A DNA stretch of 64,000 bases from QHXQ01 sp045807745 (GTDB lineage: Bacteria > Acidobacteriota > Blastocatellia > Pyrinomonadales > Pyrinomonadaceae): assembly GCA_045807745.1 (NCBI GenBank), contig JBJMGT010000018.1, positions 124,001 through 188,000 of the forward strand, read 5' to 3'. Position 1 is the stretch's first letter. Every line of letters starts with the position of its first letter. The notes under the pieces were generated by a model that worked only from the letters and a program-made list of their open reading frames with translations, searched no databases and had not been told where the DNA came from. This document shows positions 1 to 9,502 of the stretch, in pieces. A program made the position numbers and the translations under genes.

Positions 1-694
1 CGTCGTCGCTCTGGAAACTGATGTCCCAGTAACGTCTGATCTCGACTACGCCGTCGCGCCACAGGAGCGTGTGCCCGGGCAGCAGCCGCTTGATGCCGCG
101 AAACAGAGTCTCCGCTTCGGAGGTCGCGTGGTTCGCGAGATAATCGGGCAACGCTTCGTAATTAAGCTCCGGCGCAACGGCGCGCGCCGCAAGCAGGGCT
201 TTGATCTCAGAGGCGAAATAGAGCGACCCGTCCGTCGTCTGCACGTAGTAGAGCGGTTTGACGCCGAGCCGGTCGCGCGCGATGAATAGCTCGCGCCGCC
301 TGCTATCCCAGATCGCAAACGCGAACATCCCGCGCAACTGTTCGACGCAACGCGCGCCCACCTCTTCGTACAGATGCAGGATCGTCTCCGTGTCGCAGTG
401 CGTGCCGTAGACGTGCCCGCGCGCTTCCAATGCGGGGCGCAACTCGGCGTGATTATAAATTTCGCCGTTGAAGGTGATGCGCAGCGTCCCATCCTCGTTC
501 GTCATTGGCTGATGACCGGCCGCCACATCGACGATGCTCAGACGCCTATGCCCAAGCCCGACGTTGCCATCGATAAAGAGACCTTCGTCGTCCGGCCCGC
601 GATGTCTGATCACATCGCGCATCCGTTCGAGGCCGCCCACGTCAACGTTGCGACCCGACCGGCTCGACAAGGCTATGCCGTTAATGCCACACAT
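1..694 (-). CDS. asnB: Asparagine synthase (glutamine-hydrolysing), N-terminal part, cut by window edge
   Basis: The first 231 codons are present and the gene runs off the left edge. The product starts MCGINGI, so Cys2 is the N-terminal nucleophile of a class II glutamine amidotransferase once Met1 is removed. Further amidotransferase landmarks are RHRGPDDEG, RRLSIVD, FNGEIYN, and the IARDRLGVKPLYY stretch. The synthetase domain with its SGGxDSS loop would lie beyond the window. Such AsnB-like proteins are usual in exosortase-type or capsule loci, where they are thought to amidate sugar acids or precursors; that role is inference. It is the most downstream minus-strand gene, 18 bp after the heparinase-like gene, and one of three paralogues in the window. 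ATG at 692-694 is the only sensible start because Cys must be residue 2. Confidence 0.93.
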   Translation of the reverse strand, partial: MCGINGIALSSRSGRNVDVGGLERMRDVIRHRGPDDEGLFIDGNVGLGHRRLSIVDVAAGHQPMTNEDGTLRITFNGEIYNHAELRPALEARGHVYGTHCDTETILHLYEEVGARCVEQLRGMFAFAIWDSRRRELFIARDRLGVKPLYYVQTTDGSLYFASEIKALLAARAVAPELNYEALPDYLANHATSEAETLFRGIKRLLPGHTLLWRDGVVEIRRYWDISFQSDD

Positions 695-712
695 AAAATT
701 TCTCAGCCGGCC

Positions 713-3235
713 TCAGACCAGCGTCTCCACCTCCGCGTAGCTCGCCTTGACGACGGGCGCGCCGTGCGTGTCAAAGTTAATAAGTTGCTCTCCGCGCAAC
801 TCAAATGCGTCGCCGTTGACGACTACGCGGTCTGCGCCCAAAGCCGCGACCACGAAATTGGCGCGCGCATCCGTCTCAACGAATAACTGATCGCCCGCGC
901 GCCGCACAGAGAGATATTCGACGCGCTCTGCTGTAGAAAAAATTTCCTGCGCGCCAAACGTCAGGCGACGACCACCAAGCAGCAGCAACTCTTCAGGGGC
1001 GCGCCCATTAAGCGCCGATCTGATCCACACCCACGCTGCATCAGTAGCCCACTCCGCCGCCGTCACGTCATGACCATTACCGAGCAGCAACAGATCGCGC
1101 ACGCTCGCCGAGTTAATTTCATAAGCGCGCCCGCCCGTCGCGGCCATTTCCCGCACATGCGCTTGCGCGATCTGCGCCGCGTGGGGGATGAGAAAAGTGG
1201 TGAACTCCTGTGTGCCCGTAGCCGCTTTGGAGAAGACGTAGACGGGCGCGGGCGTGCGCTCGCCGTAGCAGCGCGAGACCCAACCTTCCGCGCTGCGCCA
1301 CTGGCCGCCATCCGCAGCGAACGTGAAGATGTCCAGCCCCGACTGATCAGGCTGGTCAATATGTAAGGCTGGCGCAGCATCGGGTTCAAGGATAGGTGCG
1401 GCGGCGGGCGCGAAGTGAAAGTTGAGATCGTAGCGGTGCGCGCCTTCAGTCTCGACGCGGTCGCGCATGATGAAGTAATCGCCTTTGAGGAACAGCACGC
1501 TGCGCGTGTGCGTTGCGGGCGCGGGCAGGCGCAGATAGCCGTCGTGCGCGCCCGTGAAATAATCGAAGCGCGGGCGACTGAGCCACTGGCGCGGCGTGGC
1601 TTGCGCGACGTGCTGCCAAGAGAACGGGCCGGCGGGCACGGATGAGGATGCGCCGTCGATGGTCAGCGTGTTATGCGCCGCGGACGAGCGAAACCAGTCG
1701 CGCATCTCGGCCGAGCCGGTGTAGGTGTATGTGCCCGGATCGACGAGCAGCGTGCGCCCGCGCGCCGCCAACTCGAACGCGAGCGCATCGGCGTGTGCAT
1801 GACCGCAGTTGAGCGTGCCGTGCGGGCCGCAATCGAGCAGCATGTAGTTGGCGGCGGGCGTCCATCCATCACGCAGCACGTAATAACCACCATCAGTGAA
1901 GGCGCGCGACTCGTGCGTGGGCGCATGCGGCGCGAGTTCATCAAACGCGCGCAGGCCCGCGCTGCCGAGCAGCCAGAGCGTCTCTTCGGACACTTCGCCC
2001 GCCACGTACTTGTAATCGCCGCGCCCGAAGAGCGCCGCCCCGGTCGTCAACGCGGCGCGAAAATCGTTTGGCGCGCGCTCGTCGAGCATGACCAGCCGGC
2101 CCCCGTCGTCGTCGCCGAAGAAGGGCGTCGTGCCGTCGGGGCGTGTGATGTAGAGCAAGTGATCGAGCAGCGCTGTTAGTTTCTCTGCGAGCGCGGCCGG
2201 CAACGCGTCGCCGTTCGCGCGCGCGAGGATGAAGAGGTGCGTGTAAAAATCTGTCGTGTAGCGATGGTAGTAGCTGGCTTGCTCGAAATAGACGCCGTCA
2301 GCGCGGACGTGCCGTGCAAGTTCCGCCAGCAGGATGTGTCTACCAGTCTCGCGCCAACGCGCGGCGCAGGTGAACTCCGGCAGCAGCGTGCCGAGATAAA
2401 AGAGGCCGAGCGCTTCGCCGGTCAGATGCGTGTTTGGACTGAAGTAGGTCGAGAGATATGTCTCCAGATGGCGCGCGTGCAGATAGAGAAACTTGAGCGC
2501 ACGCAGGTAGAGCGCGGGCGTCAGGTGCACAGAGTCTTTGAAAAAATGGAGCGCCCACAACCAAGAGATGGCGCGAAAGGCGACCTCCAGACTGCTGGCC
2601 CAATTGATACTAAGCTTTGGCGGGTTCTCGTCCATCCACGCGCTCAGGTGCGCGGCGCAGGTCTGCGCGTACAACTCGTCGCGCGTGTACCAGTAGGCGC
2701 GCCCGAGCGTGGCGAAATACTGTTGGCGATTCAACTCCCAGATCAGTTTTTTATCGCCCGCCACAGACGCGTCCAGATAGTCTATGCGCCGCCAATGCAC
2801 GAGCGGCGCGCGCTTGCCCGACACCGGCTCAAGATGCCAGTCAATCGGTTGACCAAAACTCAAATCGCTATGACCCAGCAAGTCGAACCGGCCTGCGGTA
2901 ATTTTGTGCGCACGTGCTATCAACCGTGCTTCCGTCTGCGGGCCGAAGCGCCGTTGCAACTCCGCCTGCGTCTCTGCACGATCATTGAAGGCGGCGAAGA
3001 AGGCAGGGCGGTCGGGGGTGCGAAAGTGCGCGAGCAGGTCTGCGGCCGTGTGTAACTGTCGCTCGGTCTGCGCACGGTCGAGCAAGGCAAACAACTCTGC
3101 GTCGCTCAGCACACGGACTTGCGCCGACCAGCCGCGCTGCTCGGCAAAAGCGTTGAGCGCCTGCGCGGAGCGGACACGCAACTCGGCGAGGCTACGCCCC
3201 TTCAGCCGCTTCAACTTGTCCAGCACATCAGCCAT
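713..3235 (-). CDS. Heparinase II/III family protein (alginate-lyase-like)
   Basis: About 840 residues. An N-terminal all-alpha toroid-like region (about 100-420) includes the WHLEPVSGKRAP and INWASSLEVAFRAISW stretches typical of the heparinase II/III N-terminal domain. A C-terminal beta-sandwich region starts near residue 440 with FTDGGYYVLRDGW. It contains the conserved NCGHAHADALAFEL block with the family histidine and the VDPGTYTYTG tyrosine block. Family members cleave uronic-acid polysaccharides by beta-elimination. In biosynthetic loci they are usually taken to trim or turn over the polymer, so the substrate is unknown. No signal peptide is visible, so location is unclear. The ATG at 3235 is preferred over an adjacent upstream TTG. 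It follows the GT4 gene at 3242 almost directly. Confidence 0.9.
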   Translation of the reverse strand: MADVLDKLKRLKGRSLAELRVRSAQALNAFAEQRGWSAQVRVLSDAELFALLDRAQTERQLHTAADLLAHFRTPDRPAFFAAFNDRAETQAELQRRFGPQTEARLIARAHKITAGRFDLLGHSDLSFGQPIDWHLEPVSGKRAPLVHWRRIDYLDASVAGDKKLIWELNRQQYFATLGRAYWYTRDELYAQTCAAHLSAWMDENPPKLSINWASSLEVAFRAISWLWALHFFKDSVHLTPALYLRALKFLYLHARHLETYLSTYFSPNTHLTGEALGLFYLGTLLPEFTCAARWRETGRHILLAELARHVRADGVYFEQASYYHRYTTDFYTHLFILARANGDALPAALAEKLTALLDHLLYITRPDGTTPFFGDDDGGRLVMLDERAPNDFRAALTTGAALFGRGDYKYVAGEVSEETLWLLGSAGLRAFDELAPHAPTHESRAFTDGGYYVLRDGWTPAANYMLLDCGPHGTLNCGHAHADALAFELAARGRTLLVDPGTYTYTGSAEMRDWFRSSAAHNTLTIDGASSSVPAGPFSWQHVAQATPRQWLSRPRFDYFTGAHDGYLRLPAPATHTRSVLFLKGDYFIMRDRVETEGAHRYDLNFHFAPAAAPILEPDAAPALHIDQPDQSGLDIFTFAADGGQWRSAEGWVSRCYGERTPAPVYVFSKAATGTQEFTTFLIPHAAQIAQAHVREMAATGGRAYEINSASVRDLLLLGNGHDVTAAEWATDAAWVWIRSALNGRAPEELLLLGGRRLTFGAQEIFSTAERVEYLSVRRAGDQLFVETDARANFVVAALGADRVVVNGDAFELRGEQLINFDTHGAPVVKASYAEVETLV

Positions 3236-3241
3236 CAACCT

Positions 3242-4531
3242 TCACCCGACGGGCACTCCATCGCCCACCTGCTCGTTGCGCCGCGCCACCTTCGTGCGCG
3301 CCAGATCGTGATAAAGCTCAAGCCACTGGTCGCGGACAGTAGCCCAACTGTACTTGCCACACTCTGCGCGGGCCGCTTGCGCCAGCCGCGCCGCCAACGC
3401 GTCGTCCGTCAGTAAACGAATGGCGCTTGCGGCCAGCGCTTCATGGTCGCCGCACTTGACCAGCAGCCCCGTCTGTTCGTGCGTCACGATGTAGGGGATA
3501 CCGCCCGCATCAGTCGTCACCACCGGTAAACCGGAAGCAAACGATTCAAGCAGCGAGAGCGGTTGATTGTCGATCTCCGAGCCGTTCAGATAGATGTCGG
3601 CCGCCCCGTACAGTTCGGGCACTCGTGCGGGCGGCACGCGCCCCAGAAATTCCGTGTGGCGCAAGTCGAGTGCGCGCGCTAGTTGTTCGAGTTCGGCGCG
3701 TTGACTGCCGTCACCGGCGACGAGCAGCCGCGCCTCCGGCGCATGTTTTTGCATGAGCGCGAAGGCGCGCAGCACACAGCCGACGTTGTAGTGCGGCTCG
3801 AAATTGCGATTGGTCAGAAACACCGGGCGCAACGGGCGGCGCGCGCGAAACTGAAAACGCTCGGTCTCGATGAGATTGAAGATCGCCCGCGCGCGCAAGC
3901 CAAAGCGCGCAAACACTTCGACCAGATAATCCGACGGCACGGCCACCTCATCAACTAGACGCAACGTCCGCACCGCCGACGGCCAACGCGCGAGATGATC
4001 GGCCGCTTCGCCGCTGTGATAATTAAGCACGGTGCGCTTGCCGTAGAGTTTCGCGATGAGAATGGCCGGCGTCGGCGCAAGGATGAAAGAGAAGTAAGAC
4101 GCCGAGAAGATGTGGATCACGTCGAACCGGCCCACGCGCGCGAGTAGCTGCGCGCAATAAAGCAGCGAGGTCACGACGGTGCGCACATACTTGATCGCCT
4201 GCAAACGTCTGAACACGCCCGGCAGGCGCGGATTGATCGGCAGAAACGAAACCGCGAGCGACGGCTCTGCGCGCAGCCGCGCCAGCAAACGCTCTGCCTG
4301 CACCGCCTGCCCGCCGAGGATATCCAACGAAGGCGCAACGACCAGCACACGCAACGGCGCGCTGTTGGCGACAGCCGCGCGGCCGTCGCCAGTGCCGGCG
4401 CGTGCAGCGCGTGCTTCAACCCGTTCGCGTTCGCTTATTTCGACCAATTCGCCTTCGTCCTTCAATCCGCAATCCGCAATCCGCCGCTCCGCAATCCCCT
4501 CACGCGCTCGTCGTGCGGACGTTCTCGACAC
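3242..4531 (-). CDS. Glycosyltransferase family 4 (GT-B fold)
   Basis: The conserved protein begins near residue 58 (LRVLVVAPSLDILGGQ), the nucleotide-sugar transferase start of GT4 enzymes. The donor-binding half shows RNFEPHYNVGCVLRAF, LLVAGDGSQRAELE and DNQPLSLLESFASGLPVV. In the last motif Asp replaces the first Glu of the usual E-x7-E pair. The listed start is a GTG inside the preceding gene (32-bp overlap). The first 57 residues are low-complexity and cross a triple CAATCCG repeat, so a downstream TTG start is possible. It probably adds one sugar to a lipid-linked repeat unit in the cytoplasm; donor and acceptor cannot be read from sequence. Confidence 0.85.
   Translation of the reverse strand: MSRTSARRAREGIAERRIADCGLKDEGELVEISERERVEARAARAGTGDGRAAVANSAPLRVLVVAPSLDILGGQAVQAERLLARLRAEPSLAVSFLPINPRLPGVFRRLQAIKYVRTVVTSLLYCAQLLARVGRFDVIHIFSASYFSFILAPTPAILIAKLYGKRTVLNYHSGEAADHLARWPSAVRTLRLVDEVAVPSDYLVEVFARFGLRARAIFNLIETERFQFRARRPLRPVFLTNRNFEPHYNVGCVLRAFALMQKHAPEARLLVAGDGSQRAELEQLARALDLRHTEFLGRVPPARVPELYGAADIYLNGSEIDNQPLSLLESFASGLPVVTTDAGGIPYIVTHEQTGLLVKCGDHEALAASAIRLLTDDALAARLAQAARAECGKYSWATVRDQWLELYHDLARTKVARRNEQVGDGVPVG
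4463..4483. repeat. Three tandem copies of a 7-bp repeat (CAATCCG)
   Basis: Exact heptamers lie at 4463-4469, 4470-4476 and 4477-4483, in the doubtful N-terminal coding part of the GT4 gene that ends at 3242. Seven is not a multiple of three, so a gain or loss of one unit would shift the frame if translation starts upstream. Confidence 0.8.
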
Positions 4532-5687
4532 TCAGCGGCACATCCGCGCCGACCGCTGCGAGTAGTCTGTCGTACAAGCCTTCCGTCCGGCGGAGTTGCG
4601 TCGCGCACGAAAAGTTTTGGGCGACGACGCGCCGCCCGCGCTCGCCCATGACCGTTGCGCGCTCCGGGTCATCAAGCAGCGCGACGAGCCGCGCGGCCAT
4701 TGCTTCGTCATCGCCGGGCGGCACGAGATAACCAGTCTCGCCCTCCGTGATTGCTTCGCGCGCGCCGCCGACATTGGTGGCGACGACGGGCTTGGCGGCC
4801 GCCATGTATTCCAAGATCACGTTGGCGAAGCCTTCGGCCCGCGAACTCAACACGCACACGTCGGAGACGGCCAACAACTCGGCCACGCGCTCGCACCGGC
4901 CGAGGAAGAAAGTATCCGCCTGCAAGCCCAACTGCGCCGCGTACTCGTGGAGCGAAGCCAGCAACTCTCCTTCACCGGCCAGCACAAAAGCAGCGGCCGG
5001 CCGCGCCGCGCGCACGCGCCGGGCCGCACGCAGAAACGTCTGCTGATCTTTGACCGCGTGCCGCATGTTCGCCACTATCGTGACGAAGCGCCGGTCATCG
5101 TCGCGCGGCAAGTTGAACGTGGCGAGCATGTCGGCGCGTCTGCTTTCGCCCGGCGGTGCGAGCCGCTCAAGGTCGAGACCGTTATAGACGATCTCAACTT
5201 TCGCCGCGCGCACGCCCTCCCTGACCAACTGCGCGCGCACCGCTTCGGCGTTCGCTATCACAGCATGAGCGCAGCGATAAGCGCATAGCTCGACGCGCCT
5301 TTGCACGCCGGTACGCATGCCGTCGGTCTCGCGGCGCGAGGCGATGCGCACCGGCACACGCGCGAGCGTCGCGGCGGCCATGCCGAACACATTGGTATAA
5401 AAATCATGTGTGTGCAGGACGGTGATCCGCGCCGTTTTCAGATAATGTACGAAGCGCCGCAACTGCGTCAGGGCGTTGCGATCATAAAAACTGGTCAAGG
5501 GATAGACGGGCAGCTCGCCGAGGTTCAGTCGTTCAACTTCCGCCCGCAGCACACCGCTCGCATTCAAGGTCGCAACGTGGACGCGATAACGGCCACTCTC
5601 GTGCAACAGGCGCGTAAGCTGCACGGCTTGGCGCTCCGAGCCGCCTTGTTGAAAGCTGTCGATCAGTTGGAGGACGTTCGGTTTCAA
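4500..5687 (-). CDS. Glycosyltransferase family 4
   Basis: 395 residues. The N-terminus NVLQLIDSFQQGGSERQAVQL is the GT4 start pattern (GGxE/Q acceptor loop). The C-terminal half has the VTIVANMRHAVKDQQTFLRA donor-binding entry, FVLAGEGELL, and the E-x7-E motif EGFANVILEYMAAAKPVVA. The start is TTG at 5687: an in-frame TAG lies two codons upstream, no ATG fits, and GGAG sits 7 bases before the TTG. The gene begins 16 bp after the asparagine synthase stop and overlaps the next GT4 by 32 bp, so the genes are likely co-translated. Sugar specificity is unknown. Confidence 0.9.
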   Translation of the reverse strand: MKPNVLQLIDSFQQGGSERQAVQLTRLLHESGRYRVHVATLNASGVLRAEVERLNLGELPVYPLTSFYDRNALTQLRRFVHYLKTARITVLHTHDFYTNVFGMAAATLARVPVRIASRRETDGMRTGVQRRVELCAYRCAHAVIANAEAVRAQLVREGVRAAKVEIVYNGLDLERLAPPGESRRADMLATFNLPRDDDRRFVTIVANMRHAVKDQQTFLRAARRVRAARPAAAFVLAGEGELLASLHEYAAQLGLQADTFFLGRCERVAELLAVSDVCVLSSRAEGFANVILEYMAAAKPVVATNVGGAREAITEGETGYLVPPGDDEAMAARLVALLDDPERATVMGERGRRVVAQNFSCATQLRRTEGLYDRLLAAVGADVPLSVENVRTTSA

Positions 5688-5703
5688 AAGCTACTCCACT
5701 ACT

Positions 5704-7644
5704 TTAAGCGCCCACCGGCGTCAGTTGCGCCGCGCTTTCGGCCACAAGATTGTCAGCGCTCGCGCCGTCAACAAAACGGCGCTGCCACAATTCAAGCATC
5801 AGTAGCGCCCACAACGCCATCGCGTGATCGCGCCGCCCGCGCTCGTGCTCATCAAGCAGTAGGTTCACATAATGCGGCTCGACCAGCCCGCGTTGGCGCG
5901 TGCGCGTGTCGGTCAACGTTTCGTGTATCTGCGCGCGCAGTTGTTGATTGATCCATTGCTGGATCGGTACGCCGAAGCCTTGTTTGGGCCGATGCAGAAT
6001 CTCTGCGGGGACGAGATCGCTGACGGCGCGTTTGAAGATCGACTTGGTCTCTGCGCCGCGCAGCTTCAACCCGGCGGGGATGCGCGTCACGAAGTCGATC
6101 AACTTATGATCGAGCAGCGGCGCGCGGGCTTCGAGCGAGACGGCCATGCTCATGCGATCAACTTTGGTCAGAATGTCGCCGGGCAAGTAGGTCTTGCTGT
6201 CGATGTAGAGCAGCGCGTCGAGCGGCGCGCCGGTCTGCGCCTGTGCGCCGTATGCTTGGAAGCGCGCGGCGACCGAGTCATCCCTCGGCAACTGCTGTCG
6301 AAAATCATCGGTGTAGAGCGCACGCTTGTTGAGACCCGTGAAGATGGAGACGCTATCGAGATAGCGGTCGAGCGGATCGAGCGCAACATTGTGCAGGTAG
6401 TTGCGTCCCCAAGCGCCGTGCGGCAGTTGTTGGCTGAGCGGACGCATCACGCCCTGCCGCAGCACGCGCGGCAGGCGCGCGAAACCACTGCGCCGCGATT
6501 CGGTGAGATAGCGCGTGTAGCCGGCGAACAACTCGTCGCCGCCGTCGCCTGAGAGCGCCACCGTGACGTACTCGCGCGCGAGCTTTGAGACCATGTAGGT
6601 CGGGATGGCGGACACGTCGGCGAACGGCTCGTCGAAGTGCCAGACCAACTCATCTACAACCTGACAGATGTCGGGCGTGACGATGAACTCGTGATGGTCT
6701 GTGCCGAACTTTTCGGCGGTCAGGCGCGCGTACTTCAACTCGTTAAAACTGTCTTCGTGAAAACCGATGGAGAAAGTTTTGACGGGCTGGCTCATGTTGC
6801 GCGCCATGAGACCGACGACGGTGCTCGAATCGATCCCGCCGGAGAGAAACGCGCCGAGCGGCACGTCCGAGACAAGGCGTATGCGCACGGCTTCGTCTAA
6901 GAGTGCGCGTAGCTCTTCCAAGTAGTCCTCTTCGCGTCGAGCTTCAACTGACTCATAACGGAAATCCCAATACTGCTTGATCGTCACCTGACTATCTTTG
7001 TAGATCAGATGATGACCGGGCGGGAGTTTGTACACGTTGCGAAAGATGCTGAGCGGATCGGGCACGTAGCCGAGCGAGAAATAGGCGTCGAGCGCGGCGG
7101 CGTCCGTTTCGCGCGTCACTTCCGGGTGTTCGAGCAGCGCTTTCAACTCAGAGCCAAAGACCAGCGTGCCCTGTCGCGTGCGCGTGTAGTAGAGCGGCTT
7201 TTTGCCGGCGCGGTCGCGCGCGATAAAGAGCGTCTGCGCGCGCTCGTCCCACAAGGCGAACGCGAACATGCCGCGCAGATGTTCGACGCACGCCGGGCCG
7301 TACTCTTCATAAGCGTGGACAATCGTCTCGGTGTCCGAGTGCGTGGCGAAGCGATGTCCGCGCGCTTCGAGCGTGCGCTGCAAGGCGGCGAAGTTGTAAA
7401 TCTCGCCGTTGAAGACGACCGAGACTGTGCCGTCTTCATTCGAGATCGGTTGATGCCCACCCGCGAGATCGATGATCGAGAGCCGGCGCATGCCGAGCGC
7501 GGCGCGCGCTGTCAACATCGTGCCCTGATCGTCCGGCCCGCGATGCCGGATGCTGCGGCACATGCGGTCGAGCAGGCGTGCGCGCGCGGCCGTCTGCTCG
7601 GCCGCCGCGCCGTTCTGATTTACGAATCCCGCAATGCCGCACAT
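5704..7644 (-). CDS. asnB: Asparagine synthase (glutamine-hydrolysing), polysaccharide-locus type
   Basis: 646 residues, full length for the family. The class II glutaminase domain (about 1-215) starts MCGIAGFV with the Cys2 nucleophile. The synthetase domain carries the ATP pyrophosphatase loop LSGGIDSSTVVGL near residue 265, then SGDGGDELFAGY and DRMSMAVSLEARAPLLDHK. All key residues look intact, so it should release ammonia from glutamine and transfer it to an adenylated carboxylate. In surface-glycan loci the acceptor may be a uronic acid or a polymer-linked carboxylate rather than aspartate; that is inference. It lies 48 bp downstream of the three-module methyltransferase gene. Two paralogues occur at 1-694 and 29039-30922. 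Confidence 0.94.
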   Translation of the reverse strand: MCGIAGFVNQNGAAAEQTAARARLLDRMCRSIRHRGPDDQGTMLTARAALGMRRLSIIDLAGGHQPISNEDGTVSVVFNGEIYNFAALQRTLEARGHRFATHSDTETIVHAYEEYGPACVEHLRGMFAFALWDERAQTLFIARDRAGKKPLYYTRTRQGTLVFGSELKALLEHPEVTRETDAAALDAYFSLGYVPDPLSIFRNVYKLPPGHHLIYKDSQVTIKQYWDFRYESVEARREEDYLEELRALLDEAVRIRLVSDVPLGAFLSGGIDSSTVVGLMARNMSQPVKTFSIGFHEDSFNELKYARLTAEKFGTDHHEFIVTPDICQVVDELVWHFDEPFADVSAIPTYMVSKLAREYVTVALSGDGGDELFAGYTRYLTESRRSGFARLPRVLRQGVMRPLSQQLPHGAWGRNYLHNVALDPLDRYLDSVSIFTGLNKRALYTDDFRQQLPRDDSVAARFQAYGAQAQTGAPLDALLYIDSKTYLPGDILTKVDRMSMAVSLEARAPLLDHKLIDFVTRIPAGLKLRGAETKSIFKRAVSDLVPAEILHRPKQGFGVPIQQWINQQLRAQIHETLTDTRTRQRGLVEPHYVNLLLDEHERGRRDHAMALWALLMLELWQRRFVDGASADNLVAESAAQLTPVGA

Positions 7645-7692
7645 ATCCGTGTCTCTCTCAACTTCGCTGTCGTGAATTTCGCGCGCGTGAAT

Positions 7693-9456
7693 TTATTCGT
7701 CAGTTGTTCTGATCAGAATGGCGACCGTGCGCTCGTCGCTGTCGCCGTCGCGGTAATGACTGACGCCGGCCAGTTTGAACTTGACCAACCGGGCGAACTG
7801 CTCCATGTGCTCGGCAAACTCTGCCTGCGGCTCGCCCTCGTGCCCTTCGTAAATGAGATATGACCAAGGCAGTCGCGCGAACGCATCGAGCCAACCCAGA
7901 TGCCCGCGCACCGCCAAGTAAGAGATAACACAGCCGGCGAGTGCTGGGCGGAGGAACGCCGGTAGATTCTCTGCGACGGGCTGTTGCCGGCTGATATCAC
8001 CGCCCGTCGTCGAGATGCGCGTGCAGCCGAGCGCGAGCAAGAGTTTTTCCGTGTGCGGTGTGACGTAGGCGCGATCCCAGCCGTGACACCAACGCGCACC
8101 CAGCTTTAAGTATTGCGCCATCATCATGCCGATGTTGCAGCCGAAATCGAGCACCAATCTATTGTCGAGCGTCACGTCGGCCTGCGCCAGCAGTTGCTTG
8201 ATCACCGGCATGCGTTCCTCGATGCTGCGCTTGCCCGGCAAGTTGACGCCGGGCACGGATTGGTAGAGATAGCGCCCGCCGCGCACGACGCTCGTATCGC
8301 CGAAATGAGATTTTTCGACGGCCTGCAAGGCGATCTCCGTGAGGAACGATTCGTAGTTCACCAGCATGAAGTTCTGAAAATCTATGTACTGGAACGTGCC
8401 GCGCTCGTTGACCAAGGCGTTATTGCAACACGAAGGACACTCGAACTCTTCGTCGGCAAAACCTTCGGGCAGGATGACCCGGATCAACCCCTGCTCGTCC
8501 AACGCGCGAATCTGCGCGATCCCGGCCTCACATTCCGCGAGCGTCGGCACGCGCCCCTTTACGTGCTCAAGCACGTAAGCCGTCCACAGATGTGCGCCGC
8601 ATTGCAACTCGACCAGATCGTAGAGGCGCGGGCCGAGACCTTGATTGAATAACAGGTTGGCGACCAGCGTCAGATGTCGATGTTGATGAACAGACTTCAG
8701 GTGGATCAGACTGTCGCCTTTGGCTGTGCCGTGTATGTAAGTACTGTCGTCTATGCCGCCCTGATCCTTGACGATCTTCAGGCCCGCATCCGGCGGGTAG
8801 TTGCTCATCAACGCTTGAAATGCTGTCTGCTGCAATGACGATGGCGGGAGATAGATCGCGTGACCGCCCTGCGCGAAGGGTACGCCGGTTGAGTTTAAAT
8901 AATTCAGAAGCTCGGCAAACGTGCCGAGTTGTAGATCGGCGATGGTGATCCGTTGCGGCTTTTGCAGCGGCAGCAGTTCTTGCCACGAGGCATTTGCGCC
9001 GAGCGCTTGGCCGAAGAGTTGGCGCAGGCCGATTCGGCGCACCGCACGGTATTCGGCCGTCAGTTGATCTTTAAACTTGCCGGCCGTGAAGTAGGCGCGC
9101 GGGAAGTTGACCGCCGCCCAGCCTCTGGACGAGTGCCGGCTCGCGGCCACGATAAACTCCTCCGGGTCTTGAAACTGCGCATAGGCTTGCTTGCCCTGCT
9201 CGGTCAACACCCACCAATCCCGGTTGTTTAGCAGCCACCCGGCTTTAATCGGCGCGACAGACGCGCGCGTGATCTCTACGAAGTGCTGCCAGAGCACTTG
9301 CGCCTTGTCCTGTTCGGGCTGGCCGCCGTTCACGTGATAAGACTGTTCGAGTTGCGCCAGAATAGCTTTTTCAGACAGACCGGCCTGCTCGGTCTGAAGT
9401 ATCTCGAATAGTTTCCGGGCCAGTTCACCGGCGCGCCGGCGCGTGCTCTTAGCCAT
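7693..9456 (-). CDS. Three-module protein: winged-helix-like, kinase-like and SAM methyltransferase-like
   Basis: 587 residues with no family I can name end to end. Residues 1-105 resemble the winged-helix N-terminus of Mrr-type proteins (AGWLLNNRDWWVLTEQGKQA). Residues about 230-375 look like a small-molecule or protein-kinase fold: IHLKSV as a possible lysine strand, YVLEHVKGR as a hinge-like segment, FQYIDFQNFM in a DFG-like position, and a CPSCC cysteine cluster at 340-344. Residues 430-587 have methyltransferase motif I, VLDFGCNIGMM. The ATG at 9456 has a strong GGAGGG ribosome site 7 bases upstream. It sits between flippase and asparagine synthase, so a role in modifying the glycan or coupling its synthesis to export is plausible but unproven. 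The kinase-like assignment is by eye. Confidence 0.6.
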   Translation of the reverse strand: MAKSTRRRAGELARKLFEILQTEQAGLSEKAILAQLEQSYHVNGGQPEQDKAQVLWQHFVEITRASVAPIKAGWLLNNRDWWVLTEQGKQAYAQFQDPEEFIVAASRHSSRGWAAVNFPRAYFTAGKFKDQLTAEYRAVRRIGLRQLFGQALGANASWQELLPLQKPQRITIADLQLGTFAELLNYLNSTGVPFAQGGHAIYLPPSSLQQTAFQALMSNYPPDAGLKIVKDQGGIDDSTYIHGTAKGDSLIHLKSVHQHRHLTLVANLLFNQGLGPRLYDLVELQCGAHLWTAYVLEHVKGRVPTLAECEAGIAQIRALDEQGLIRVILPEGFADEEFECPSCCNNALVNERGTFQYIDFQNFMLVNYESFLTEIALQAVEKSHFGDTSVVRGGRYLYQSVPGVNLPGKRSIEERMPVIKQLLAQADVTLDNRLVLDFGCNIGMMMAQYLKLGARWCHGWDRAYVTPHTEKLLLALGCTRISTTGGDISRQQPVAENLPAFLRPALAGCVISYLAVRGHLGWLDAFARLPWSYLIYEGHEGEPQAEFAEHMEQFARLVKFKLAGVSHYRDGDSDERTVAILIRTTDE

Positions 9457-9502
9457 TAAACTTCCCTCCGCTCAGTAAAACGCTTCGCCATATCAGATTT
9501 AG

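Noticed and set aside
2237..3055. Long plus-strand open frame opposite the heparinase gene
   Set aside because: It is antisense to a well-conserved gene, has arginine-rich composition, and no ribosome site; typical GC-driven shadow.
7009..7863. Long plus-strand open frame opposite asparagine synthase and the fusion gene
   Set aside because: It spans the junction of two real minus genes and shows no family motifs.
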